Positions 21,807-33,252 of a stretch of 64,000 bases of DNA are shown here, in pieces. The notes under the pieces are model-generated. The model saw only the letters and a list, made by a program, of their open reading frames with translations. It ran no database searches and was not told the origin of the DNA. Where the stretch lies: positions 356,126,267-356,190,266 of the forward strand of contig NC_053040.3 of assembly GCF_002575655.3 (NCBI RefSeq). Direction: 5' to 3'. A program made the position numbers and the translations under genes. The stretch comes from Aegilops tauschii subsp. strangulata (Eukaryota; Streptophyta; Magnoliopsida; Poales; Poaceae). The first letter of the stretch is position 1; each line of letters begins with the position of its first letter.

Positions 21807-23380
21807 TGTTGGGGATCGTTGCAGAAATTTAAAATTTTCTACGCATCACCAAGATCAATCTATGGAGTCATCTAGCAACGAGAGAGAGAGGAGTGCATCT
21901 ACATACCCTTGTAGATCGCGAGCGGAAGCGTTCAAGAGAACGGGGTTGATGGAGTCGTACTCGTCGTGATCCAAATCACCGATGATCCTAGCGCCGAACG
22001 GACGGCACCTCCGCGTTCAACACACGTACGGAGCGGAGATGTCTCCTCCTTCTTGATCCAGCAAGGGGGAAGGAGAACTTGATGGAGATCCAGCAGCACG
22101 ACGGCGTGGTGGTGGAAGCAGCGGGAATCCAGCAAGGCTTCGCCAAGCACTACTGGAGGAGGAAGAGGAGTCACGGGAGGGAGAGGGAGGCGTCAGGGCT
22201 TAGGGTTCGGCTGCCCTGCCTCCCCTCCACTATATATAGGGGCTAGGGGGGCGCATGCCCCCTTGGAGATCCCATCTAGCGTGGGGGGGGGGGGGGCGGC
22301 GGCCCCTCGGGAGGCAACGGCCCCCTTAGGGTTTCCAAACAGGGGGCGCATGCCCTCTCGGGGGGCAACGGCCCCCTAGGGTTTCCAACCCTACGCGCCT
22401 TGGGCCCTTGGGTGGGGTGCACCAGCCCACCAGGGGCTGGTTCCCACGCCACTTCAGCCCATGGGGCCCTCCGGGATAGGTGGCCCCGCCCGGTGGACCC
22501 CCGGGACCCTTCCGGTGGTCCCGGTACAATGCTGGTGACCCCCGAAACTCTCCCGGTGGCCGAAACTGGACTTCCTATATATAAATCTTTACCTCCGGAC
22601 CATTCCGGAACTCCTCGTGACGTCCGGGATCTCATCTGGGACTCCGAACAACTTTCGGTTAACTGCATACTAATATCTCTACAACTCTAGCGTCACCGAA
22701 CCTTAAGTGTGTAGACCCTACGGGTTCGGGAGACACGTAGACATGACCGAGACAACTCTCCGATCAATAACCAACAGCGGGATCTGGATACCCATGTTGG
22801 CTCCCACATGCTCCACGATAATCTCATCGGATGAACCACGATGTCGAGGATTCAAGCAATCCCGTATACAATTCCCTTTGTCAATCGGTACGTTACTTGC
22901 CCGAGATTCGATCGTCGGTATCCCAATAACTCGTTCAATCTCGTTACCGGCAAGTCACTTTACTCGTTCCATAATGCATGATCCCGTGATTAACTACTTA
23001 GTCACATTGAGCTCATTATGATGATGCAATACCGAGTGGGCCCAGAGATACCTCTCCGTCATACGGAGTGACAAATCCCAGTCTCGATCCGTGCCAACCC
23101 AACAGACACTTTCGGAGATACCTGTAGTGTACCTTTATAGCCACCCAGTTACGTTGTGACATTTGGTACACTAGGGACATGGCCAGGAAACCGTAACCGT
23201 CTATTGATCAACGAGCTAGTCAACTAGAGGCTCAGTAGGGACATGTTATGGTCTATGTATTCACACATGTATTACGATTTCCGGATAACACAATTATAGC
23301 ATGAACAATAGACAATTATCATGAACAAGGAAATATAATAATAACCATTTTATTATTGCCTCTAGGGCATATTTCCAACA
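21807..23380 (-). repeat. 5' LTR of Angela-type element
   Basis: 1574 bp. It lacks about 190 bp present at roughly 16160-16350 of the other LTR (the joint is near 23165, between TTTGGTACAC and TAGGGACATGG). It contains a G-run at about 22280-22295. The TATA-like box is at 22231-22238. Confidence 0.92.
22231..22238 (-). promoter_or_regulatory. TATA box of Angela-type 5' LTR
   Basis: TATATATA in CCACTATATATAGGGGC is present in both LTRs at the same place and fits the core promoter position of this family. Confidence 0.65.
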
Positions 23381-23385
23381 GTTTC

Positions 23386-23890
23386 CAGCCCAAGTTATCT
23401 TTCGGCCTTCTCAGGGCCCATTGATTCTTGGGTTCATTTGCAGAATTCAGTTACATACGGCCCGTTACTGTCATTTTCTGCTTGTGGGCCAAATTCAGCC
23501 CGTCGTTACAGTCGGCCCGTTTGCGGACCATTAATACGTTGGGCTGTTTTCATGTCAAAAAAAACCCGTTGGGCTGTTTTCATAGAGTTATCAAATACGG
23601 CCTATTAACGGCCTGTTATGGTCCACGAATAGTACGGCCCATGATTGGCGAAATGATGATACGCCCCGTAGAAGGCCCATGGATCCTACGGCCCGTATGA
23701 GGCCCATGGATTGTATGGCCCGTAGAAGGCCCATGGATCGTACGGCCCGTAGAAGGCCCTTGGACCCTACGGCCCGTAGAAGGCCCATGGACCCTAAGGC
23801 CCGTATAGAAGGCCGATGGATCCTACGGCCGGACAAAGGCCCATGGATCATACGGCCTGCAGGAGGCCCATGGTTACAACAGTCCATGTG
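23386..23890 (-). repeat. Subterminal repeats of CACTA copy 2, inner part
   Basis: From about 23640 to 23880 a unit near 30 bp (TACGGCCCGTAGAAGGCCCA) recurs eight or more times. It is the reverse complement of the unit at 4180-4370 in copy 1. The joint to 14839 across the Angela element is seamless after removing one GTTTC. Confidence 0.82.
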
Positions 23891-24199
23891 TTGCCATGAT
23901 TATTCTGGCCTAGTTACCAAAAATAGGCTATTGTGGCCACTAGAAAAAAACAGAAAAAGAACTACAGGACTACAAGCAAACAACTAAACAAGACAATAAG
24001 GAAATAAATAAGCAAGCAATTAACGCTAGCCTATTACCGCTATTACACATATTACATCCACTGGGCATCAAAGTTCGCCACCAGTGCAAATATAGGGAAC
24101 AAAGTAGCGCATTACATACACTGGCCGTCAAAATTGGCCACCAGTGCAAATAAACGCGGCAGCAAAACAAGAGCATAACTGAAACAACTTCAGAAGAGC
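23891..24199 (-). other. 3' flank of the TNPA-like gene in copy 2
   Basis: Reverse-complement match to 3853-4144 of copy 1, including the repeated TTTGCACTGGTGGC segment. No ORF of note. Confidence 0.5.
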
Positions 24200-25187
24200 T
24201 CAAGAAACGTTATCCTGGGTATCCACCATGCTGGCAATAAGCTTAGCAAGCTGATTAGCTTTGTCCTGTTTGGCGCTAAAATCCTCCAACGCTTGCTGTT
24301 GCACAAGAAAGTATGCATCTGAATGCTCCAGGGACTTCCACAGTCCTTCTGCTTCTTGTCGCAGCACAGCTGATCGATGTATTTCAGCTTGTAGTTGAGA
24401 CTCAAGAAACCGAACTGATTCAGACAGTGAGTTTGAATAGCTTGTGCAAGCGGTAGTGGCCAGTAACTCGAACACTAAACCAAGATAGGACTTTGGGGTT
24501 GTCTCGCTGTCTTCAAGATAGTCTTCCTTAGCTGTTTTGTCAGCTTTGTTGGAGACCAACAAGGATGTGTCACTATCCTGAACCTTATCTGCATTACTTC
24601 CTTTACCATTGCTTAATAAGGCACTCTTCCCCAATATTCCGTCAGCATTCTAAAAGAAGAAACAAGAAGACACATAACAAGTTTAGCATGTACTAGTATA
24701 TGAAACTCATTTCGGTGAACCAGTTCATTAGTAAGGTGGACAGGATTAAACTACCAAGTCTTCTATTACCAAGTACTAGTACATAATAAAAGCATCAAAC
24801 AAACATATATCTATGTCCTATGGTCACTGCATTGTCTTGCCAAATCAAAATAGAGACACGGTTCAAATCATATCAGTTCAAGACAAAGCAGCAGTGAAAG
24901 AATACAAAGTGTGGGAAACTACACGGCACAACAAGATTTCAGATGGGTACCACGGGTCTACATGTACAACAACACTATTGGCTCTGTTGTGATGCTAGTA
25001 GTGTGCATGATATGAAAGTCAACTGTATACACAATTGAAATTGAAATCAACAGAGCTATTGATAAGAGCAAACCTGTTAAAGAAACATGCGTGAACATAC
25101 CTGCTGTGCCATTGGAGTTTCGATTGGATCCTTCAGTTTAAAAATAAGTTTGTATGAGTAAATACAGTGATACAAGAGCAAAGCAAT

Positions 25188-25372
25188 CATAGTTAAAAAA
25201 GGCGCGCCTAAGCGAGCGCTTAAGCGCACCTAGGCACTAGGCGTTGGCAAAACGCATTGCGCATAACTACGCATAACCTGTGCATAACTGCGCATAAGCA
25301 TGCGCTTTGGTCAGTAAAGCGCAAGGCGGTGGCAAAACGCACAATTAACGCCTAGCGCTTTTTTGAACTATG
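25188..25372. mobile_element. hAT-type MITE in an intron of the TNPA-like gene
   Basis: 185 bp with inverted ends CATAGTTAAAAAAGGCGC and GCGCTTTTTTGAACTATG. The 8 bp flanks AAAGCAAT and ATAGCAAT match at seven of eight positions, the size of a hAT target duplication. The interior is a GCGC/TAAGCG-rich near-palindrome. Copy 1 has no such insertion. Confidence 0.75.
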
Positions 25373-26379
25373 ATAGCAATGGAATCTTAAATTAGAACAA
25401 TTGTTCTTTAGGTTTAGGCACTTGTTCTACATGAACAGAGTACAGTAAGACGCAAGAATATAATACTTAAAAGTAGAAAATGAGCTCATAGACATTACCA
25501 CATTCTTGGTTCGGGACCAGTACAGAACAAGGCGTTCCCAGTCATCGTCCAGTAAATGTGTCTCAGGAGAACGTAAGGGAATTTGATGAGTTTCTTTGCC
25601 GGTGAAGTACGTTTTCTTCAGGTAATTCCGATACTGCCACCAAGCATTCTTGAAGATAGCAGAGGTATTAGCACAGGTTACCTCATCCTGAGTTTCCAAA
25701 TCGTCCTTCTCTATAGAGAAAAATGGGAAAATTTGCTGTATTATAACCATCATGGAGGTAGGATGTATGGGACGAAGCAAAGTAATTGCCATGAATAACA
25801 TTACTTACACATAACTCCTGGGCAAACACCTGCAACTGGCATTTTCCTTCATCTTCAGGTTAATATTTCCAAGATGGGAAGATACGCACATACGATTTAA
25901 CAATATCAAATGCGATAGATGCTAAACTATGACTAGCTGGTTGTGCTTCCTCCACAGGAATAGGCGTACTAACTGGTGGATTTGGGGTTCGCCGTGAAAG
26001 TACTGGCCCTTTCGGCACTGGAGCTGCCTTACTAACTGCTCTTGTTTGGGAGATCTGTGGTGGAGATGGTGCTGTGTCAACAGGAACTGGGTTACTATCG
26101 GCTGGGGTTGGGGTTAGATTGGGTGAAGCTGGTTCTCTGTCCATCGCAGTAGGGGTACAATCTGCGAGAGTTTGGGTTATGTGTGGTAGGGCTGGTTCTT
26201 GTGCATGTACAACCGGGGTGCTATCTCCACCAAGAGGTAGCACTGTTTTATTTGAAGACCGTGTTTTTAGTCCGCTAGATACTGGCATCACCCGCTCCAA
26301 TTCAAATGAGTAATAAACAAGAAACATAGTTGAATGTACAGACATTGTATGAGACACAGATACAATAAATAGTGTGGAA

Positions 26380-27130
26380 AAAAGAGGGCATTAAATAGTT
26401 GACATGTATATTGTTTAACTAACACGGATAGCATGACATAATTTCACATATATGATGTCTATCTAAACTGGATAGCATAGCATAAGATAATTCAAAGATA
26501 TGATGAATAACTAAACAGGATCGCATGTCATAATTCACCTACATGTTATCTAAGTAATCAGGATCGCATCATTTAATTCACATATGTGATTTATATGCTA
26601 AACAGAGGGCATTCGATATGATGTCTGAACTAAGAACATGGTGTTGAATATTGTGTATATGATGTCTAAACTATGCAATGCAAGACATCGTATGCATGAT
26701 ATGAGCAGTATAACCGTGCCAAGTTAGAGCATACACCTCAGTGGGAGAATAGGACTGGTCATCTGTCTCTGAATCCATCTCTGAGGAGCTATCGGGACCC
26801 AACAAGAGATCTGCTTCGACAGGTAGCACTGTCTGCTCTGAAGGCCTTGTTTTCACTGCAGATTTTTCCATCTCCCACCCAAATGGCTGATTCACAGGAA
26901 GAGTAGTTTAATGTACAAACATTGTCGACAAATGGAAATGTAATGAAGAAAAGGATGGGCAAGATATCATTCAAATATATGATGCCTGGTTAAACAGGAA
27001 GGCATTGCACATTTCACATATATTATGGCTGGCTAAAAGACATGAGACTGCATAATTCCCATATATGATATAGAAACTAAACAGGTGGCATTACAGAACA
27101 TGTCTAAACTAAGCAGATGACATATATGAT
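26380..27130 (-). repeat. Degenerate tandem repeats in introns of CACTA copy 2
   Basis: Reverse-complement versions of the TATATGTGAATTATG... phrase recur around the exon at 26720-26890, matching the intronic repeats of copy 1. Confidence 0.7.
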
Positions 27131-27854
27131 GTCAAAAGTAGGCACTGCAAGGCAACATATGCATGATATGACTAACATCATCATGCGAAGGTAGAAAAAA
27201 CACCTTGGGGGGTAAATAGGAGTGGTCAGGGGCGTCTGAATCCGCCTCAAAACAGATATCTTCCTCTGGATTACAATCTGGAGAGGGGTGGGGAGGGTTT
27301 GCCATTGAACCCACCATGGAGCGATGTCTGCATGACATTGTATTGCCGCGCAAAACTCTTCTCTTTTTCTCTACATGTTCAGCATGACTGTGTACAATAT
27401 CTGACATGCATACGAAAATAATATGGTGAGATTATGTAAGGAGAGCGTGCAGAAATTTAGAGTGATGGTAACAACCAGTGGATCAACGTTTTTCCATTGA
27501 ACCAAAATAGCCCTAATGGATCGACGTGAATGTATAGTAATAAGTGATGCAACAAGTGTACAACCTCTTTGCCGTAGCCATGTCGACCTCAACATCATTG
27601 GGTTGGTCGCTGAAGCAGTTGAGGTAGAGGTGGCTGTCGGAGGTGTGGAGGAAGATCTGAGGAATCTGTAGACGGCGTCCAGGGCACTGCTCTGTTGTGA
27701 TGGATCGTTCTGTCGTTGGAGCAGCTCCGGTGAGCCGTAAGACGTCAAGGCTGAAGCAGCACAAGACAGACATCGTCAATCTCAAGTGGGATTCGAATAG
27801 CATCTCCAATAGATGATGTAAAATGGATGTAAAATTAACATCACCAAAAACCAC

Positions 27855-29348
27855 CTAACTACAACAGATGAGGTAAAAACTGTTGACTCTGAACTTAACT
27901 GTCGAAACTAAAATTTACTGTGGAATATGAATGCTACTCTCTAAATTGAACGCAATGGTAGCAGAGAGGCACTTGACATGTAGTTTAGGGAGGGCCTGCA
28001 GTTCATCTTCAACCTGCACCCCCCTGAGCCGCCAGGCACCACCGGCCGAACCGCCGGCCCCAGCGCCGCCTCGCCGCCCCGAAACAACTCGCCACCGCTG
28101 CCCTGGCCAGCCCTCTAGGCCCCCCGCCCCCCACCCTGAACCCTAAGATAGATAGTGGGGTACCTCTCCGGCGAGCCCCCGTCCCCGCTGCGGGTGGTTC
28201 TTCCTTAACTCCGGCGAGCCCCCCAACCCCTGAAAATTGACTGATCCAAAAGTCGATTCAGTCGACTGAAGTGTGGCTTAATCGGAGCAGAACAACAGCA
28301 CTAGCGAGGGGGAGAGCAGCAGCAGCAGCTGGGCGAGCGAGAGCCAGAGCAGCAGTGCGAGCAAGCGAGCAAGAGCCGGAGCAGCAGCAGATCCGGCTGG
28401 TATGGACGCCGCCGCCGAAGGGGCCTCACACTGAGGGAGGTCCGCCGTGGAGATGTCGCCCATGGCGCCGGCTTCAAGGTAGCCGCTCCATGGGGGTGCG
28501 GGATCGAGCACCGTCGGTGCCGGGAGGTCGATTTAAGGAGAAGGTGCGATGCGATGAGTATACAACCTCTTTGGTGGCGCCGAGTAGACCTCGGCTTCGT
28601 CCGAGGAGTCGGTGAGGATGCTGCGGTTCCGGTGGAGCAGATTAAGGCGGCGATGTGGGGATGGAGCAGCCGCGATAGACGAGGCGATCATCGGAGCAGC
28701 TCCTTGGAGGTGGAGGACGGGACGGCTGAACCGGCGGGACAGCGAGATGGACGACGGATCCTCATCCGAGGAGGTGGACGAGGGACGTCAAGCTGTTGCG
28801 GTGGACGGCGTAGTTGGGGAAGAGGCTCCGGCTGGGCAGCGGTGACGTGGCGGACGGAGGAGGGTGGGGTTTCGCGGCTGGAGCGGAGAGGTTATGGCGG
28901 CCTGGGATTTCGAATGGCGAAAAGGGGGCGATGGGAGGGGGTGAAGCATGACTTAGGGGCGCGCTTGTCCAAAATGTAGGGTGTGTTACAAAAGTACCCC
29001 CCACCGATTTGAACTAGCGGCCCTTTCGGCTCAGGGTTAGATGGGGGATTTCACGTGTCGGGATTTGGCAGCTTGAGGGAGTTTTCGCGCGCGTTGTAAT
29101 TTTGGGATAGCAAGGCGCGGGTTGTGAAGGCGCCAGTTTTGGGAGCACGATATCTGAATTTTTAGGATATAACAAGACGCGGGTTGAATTTTAGGGACAA
29201 GCCTAACGTGTAGTAATATTGTACTTGTACGTACCAAATCAATTCACACTTCCCTCAACCAAAAAGAAAACAAAAATAATAAAACTATTCACACCACACA
29301 AAGAGATAGTCTTGCCCCGTTTTACTATACAAATGCTATTCAAATCTA
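27855..29348 (-). other. GC-rich upstream region with a second copy of the first coding exon
   Basis: The block 28554-28715 is a diverged duplicate of 27570-27730. On the minus strand both encode a GAAP(M/T)...-type segment and end in (A/P)KRLYT with a shared TACAACCTCTTT. The first exon is therefore present twice, with a GC-rich stretch (27990-28250, 28270-28480) between and upstream. The region holds CGC/GCC trinucleotide-rich stretches with long but incidental ORFs in several frames. It probably contains promoter, 5' UTR and a duplicated or alternative first exon of the TNPA-like gene. Confidence 0.55.
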
Positions 29349-29585
29349 CTCCCTCCTTCCATTTATATAGGGCCTAATGCGTTTTTCAATGCTAACTTTG
29401 ACCAAATATTAGAGCAATGATATATGACATGCAACTTACACAAAGCACACCGTTAAATTCGTATGTGAAAGGTTCTTGCAATGATATAATTTTCACATTG
29501 TGCATGTCATGTACTATTAATCTTGTCAATAGTCAAAGGCGGTCTTAAAAATCTCATTACGCCCTATATAGATGGAAGGAGGGAG
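29349..29585. mobile_element. Stowaway MITE (Tc1/Mariner type)
   Basis: 237 bp with ends CTCCCTCCTTCCATTTATAT and ATATAGATGGAAGGAGGGAG, flanked by TA on both sides (29347-29348 and 29586-29587). These are the terminal repeat and target duplication of wheat Stowaway elements. Confidence 0.9.
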
Positions 29586-29587
29586 TA

Positions 29588-31429
29588 TGAATCCATGTTA
29601 TGTCCGATTAAATTTTTCCGCTTGTTGTATAATGCATGTAACCTACTCATACCAACATTTTAGTGCATTCCAAATGTCTATACTACCGCTGCAATTCGAA
29701 CTAAATTTGAATTTGTTTCTCTATTTCAATAAGAATCTACAATCATGATTGTTGCCAACTTCAACCATCATAGTTTCCTTGCTATCCGCCAGATATAAAT
29801 CGGATGGGCTATAATGCAGGATGGCAGGCACACCATCATCGACAACTCCGTTTTTTTATAAGAGTAGAGATAAAATATATTAAATGTAGTATAACATGTT
29901 CATAACCACACCATGTGTATCACTGTTATATATATTCACACATGCGTCGGTTTGAAACACTATGATAAATTCTTCAAATATCCGAATTCGCTTTTTATAA
30001 AGAAGTATATATGATCTCTATTCATCTTTTACACCCACACAACCCTCTTATCTTTGTAGCTAGCGGTAACTTTCTCTTGTGCATGCACACGCCCGCATCC
30101 CTCTCACCCTCCCTCAGCATTCTCTAGCTCCATCGCGCAAATTCGTCTTTTCACTTTAGGTCGTTCACCCACGGTGTGTGTAGGCCCCCCATCTCCTTCT
30201 TTACAGCACACATCGATCGATATGCCTCTCTAGCCAGGTGTGCCTAGCACAAACACAAGCTTCCCCTCTTCTCTTGTCACCGTCCATGCCTCACTCCCAC
30301 CACTCTTTTCATCGTTCTCGTACTCGCACACTCCTCCCCCCTCGATATAGTATGCCTCTCGTACCACCTCCTACATGCATCCCTCTCTCTCTCTATCCTT
30401 CTCCTCATGCCTCATTTGCTTCTAACACACACATGCATGTATACTGATCGATCTCCCAACATATACCTAGATCGACTTTAACTACCCCCCATCGATCGAC
30501 GTACCTCACAAGTTATGTCTCTCCTTTCTCTAACAAAGGGCGATTGATCTTCCTATGTAGTTACGTGTGCTTACCACAGCCACATCGTCCCCCCTCATCA
30601 TTCGTGCATGCCTCCTGACCCGTCTCTCACACGCACGTGCACAGACAACAAGCAGCCATCTCCTCTCTTATTGATATTGCGGGCGTGCCCTCCGTTTGTC
30701 TAGCAAGCCTATCCCACCATTTGTTAGAAGCAACTCCACTACCACCCCCTCCAACACTCTAGCTCTGTCTCTCTCCCAACCTTATTCCTCTCCTGCACAT
30801 ATGCATGGATGCCAATCGATGTCCCTTAATACATGAGGCAGATCGATCTCCTTAATACATGAAGCAGGCCTCTCTCCTCCTCCACACATATACCAGCCAT
30901 TGTACCTCTATAGTTAATTGGGCCTCCCTCTTCCCCCACCACACACCGATAGTCGAGCGCTGCAGGTAGGTATCCATGCCACAGAAACAAACTGCACATG
31001 TTCCATCTCACGTTCCAGTAGGCCAGCCACTCTATATCTTTGACGTGGGCACACACAAATTCGATGGCACTCTTTATCGATCGCGCGAGCGCACACACAC
31101 ACATCATCCCTCTCTTCGATTCTATGGACACCTCAAGCCGATGATACCTCCACTCTCTTCTCGTGGATCGCCCCCTCTATATATATGTTATATCCAGGAC
31201 TCTATTTCACACACATTGCATATGTTACATTTTTTGATTGACCCCCCCCCCCCAAAAAAAACTCTCAAGATCCCACACACTATATCTCTCTAGGTTTGTA
31301 TCTCTCTCACACAACCCCACGTAGGTGGTGTATGTATACAAGAAGAGAATAGGTGCACCATGCACGTACTCACTCTTCGTGCCTAGCCACACCTATGCGG
31401 GTACACGGTGGAGCTCATTTTTTACGAAA
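29588..31429. other. Pyrimidine-rich non-coding stretch
   Basis: From about 30050 to 31320 the plus strand is rich in CT and CA runs (CCCTCTCTCTCTCTAT, ACACACACACACATC), with a C-run and A-run at 31243-31261. Many short phrases such as ATCGATCGATATGCC recur. I see no transposon coding, no conserved ORF and no RNA gene. It resembles a plant promoter or UTR-like region more than TE sequence. Confidence 0.4.
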
Positions 31430-32560
31430 TGGCAGCCCACGTGCTAATTTGAACGCCTGTAGCGGTTGTTTACCTAGGGAGGTCGTGTACGATGCGTGCA
31501 CGAAACAAAGTTCGACTTGACGCGTTGCCGCGTTATTTTTAAATAAAGTTATAGCGCTCAATGGCACGTACACAGAATATAAAACGATTTTTATGGAGAA
31601 AAAGGTAGTCCGCTCACTATATACAATGGAGCCTGCCTGCCTGGTTTGTCGCTCTTCAGAGTATCTCACACAAGGCTGCGGTGGCCTCTCTCTCTCTCAC
31701 CGTTGGTCACTGATCCGGCCGCATCCCGTCCGCCAGGGGAAAGGGAGTGCGGTGGCATCTCTCTCTCTCTCTCACTGTTGGTCACTGATCCGGCCGCATC
31801 CAGTCCACCGGGGGAAAGGGAGGAAGTGCATCGTTTCTCCGTTTGACGGCGCCGAGGCAGCACGTCCCGATCTGCGGTACACGCCGTTCTCTGTGACCAA
31901 GCTCCGGCGCGGCAGGGCCTACGCCACCTGCTCGTAGATTCCGCTCGCCACCGCTCACCTAGTTACATCCCGACGACCTCCAGGTATCCCCTCCGGCCTT
32001 GCTCCACTGCCCGTATTCCCACGTCGCTGCATGTGGATCTTCCATAGTTCTTTGCCCAAAACGTAGCTCCTCCGGCGTACTTTCCATATTGCATTCTCGT
32101 CCTCACACCGTTTTAGACAAACACAACCGTGTTGTTATCTTCCCTTAGGACAAGGAATATGATTCTTTTTTGTCGTCACATGTGTCATCAACTGTTATTG
32201 GCCAGTAATTGTTTCCTTTCTACTCGTTGCTATTGCGACCTTTTGGTGAACTGCACAAATCACTTTTTTCTTAAGAGTGTTTTGTGTAGTTGTACTAAAA
32301 TGTCACACGGGCAAAGTCTCTACATTTTAGTCCGACTGCACAAAGGGAGATTGGTTTTGCTCTATCCTCCTCATCCAACTCCGAGCCTAATCTTCTCCAA
32401 CTAATTAGTCTTAAGAGAGACTGCAAAGGTGACCGGCTTCTATTTGTGTGTTTATTGTTTCATCAGCAGTCCTCTATTATCGTAATCACACTTAATATCT
32501 TTGGAACAGGGACGCTCAGCTCTATTTTAGTGGAACTGCACAAAATGATCGGAATGTTGC
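31430..32560 (+). other. Repeated exon-intron-like module, copy A
   Basis: A TATA-like CTATATACAATGG (31618-31630) is followed by a GC-rich first-exon-like block ending CCCGACGACCTCCAG before GTATCC (about 31986), a plausible splice donor. Downstream, TTTGGAACAG before GGACGCTCAG (about 32510) is a plausible acceptor, followed by TTTTAGTGGAACTGCACAAAA. The first-exon block contains a tandem duplication of about 70 bp (31680-31825). The same order recurs in copies B and C, so it is a real repeated unit. No long conserved ORF. Transcript type unknown. Confidence 0.5.
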
Positions 32561-32943
32561 ATGCTCCAGACAGCTACTTTTTTCCCAACATGCCTTGTTG
32601 ATTTAGACAGAGCCGGGGGGACGTTGCTGCCAATGAAAGCATGGATCAATTTTAATTTAACACGTTCTCACAACTCTGTCTTCAGTTGTGATGTAATTAT
32701 TAGCTCTGATCTGCTAATAATTGACATGCATTAGTAAGGAAGTTAGTTTTTTATTGTTTCTGAAAGAGCATCGATGGCAAGACACGCGAAACAAAAGCTG
32801 AAAGCTCACACCATTGTATAATTTCATGTCGCTAGAAAATTATTTGTATAGTACGTCAATTATGTAAACAAATGATGGAAGCTTGATAGCATTGCCAGAA
32901 GCCTCTTCATCATCCGGGTCCATGTGCCATGCACAAAATTATA

Positions 32944-33250
32944 CTCCTTCGTTCCTAAATATTTGTCTTTTTACAAATTTCAAACGGGCATATTTTAGAG
33001 TGTAGATTCACTCATTTTGCTTCGTATGTGTACTCCCTCCGTTCCTAAATATTATATTCGTCTTTCTAGAGATTTCAACAAGTGACTACATACGGAGCAA
33101 AATGAGTGAATCTACACTCTAAAATATGTCTATATACATCTGTATGTGCCAGTCCATTTGAAATCTCTAAAAAGACAAATATTTGAGTAGTCACTCGTTG
33201 AAATCTCTAGAAAGACAAATACTCTGGAGTATATTTAAGAACCGAGGGGG
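32944..33250. mobile_element. Composite Stowaway MITE
   Basis: The outer ends CTCCTTCGTTCCTAAATATT and TATTTAAGAACCGAGGGGG are flanked by TA. A second Stowaway start, CTCCCTCCGTTCCTAAATAT, follows TA at 33031. Inverted AGTGTAGATTCACTCATTTTGC segments lie inside. This looks like one Stowaway nested in, or recombined with, a relative. Confidence 0.75.
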
Positions 33251-33252
33251 TA

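Larger units (their letters stand above)
14840..23380 (-). mobile_element. Angela/WIS/BARE-1-type Copia retrotransposon, full length, inactive
   Basis: Two LTRs (14840-16551 and 21807-23380) flank a minus-strand gag-protease-integrase-reverse transcriptase-RNase H polyprotein, the Copia order. The 5 bp target duplication GTTTC lies at 14835-14839 and 23381-23385. The LTRs start, in element orientation, TGTTGGAAATATGCCC, the hallmark of this family. Total length is 8541 bp, usual for it. The polyprotein has at least three frameshifts and three stop codons. By eye the LTRs differ by roughly 3% over their first 400 bp, and each has a private deletion. Confidence 0.93.
24200..27854 (-). pseudogene. 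TNPA/Ptta-like transposase gene of CACTA copy 2
   Basis: Exon-like blocks on the minus strand: 27854 to about 27570 (N-terminal, GAAPTTERSITTEQ), about 27400-27190 (acidic), about 26890-26720 (the 150 bp exon type), 26313 to about 25808 (Pro/Thr-rich, ending SWKY, stop, PEDEGKCQLQVFAQELC before a GTAAGT donor), about 25715-25500 (core with NAWWQYRNYLKKTYF and DDDWERLVLYWSRTKN), and 24649-24200 (coiled-coil type, TGA). The Trp/Tyr core resembles the plant Ptta/En/Spm transposase family (Pfam Transposase_24). An in-frame TAA at about 25860 makes this copy a pseudogene unless that exon is skipped. Confidence 0.72.

Noticed and set aside
28271..28979. Candidate host gene with a 114-141 codon ORF
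   Set aside because: GC-rich low-complexity sequence upstream of the TNPA-like gene. The only conserved part is the duplicated first exon on the minus strand.
30000..31400. Possible CRISPR-like or satellite array
   Set aside because: Only simple CT/CA-rich sequence without regular spacing; no direct repeats with unique spacers.
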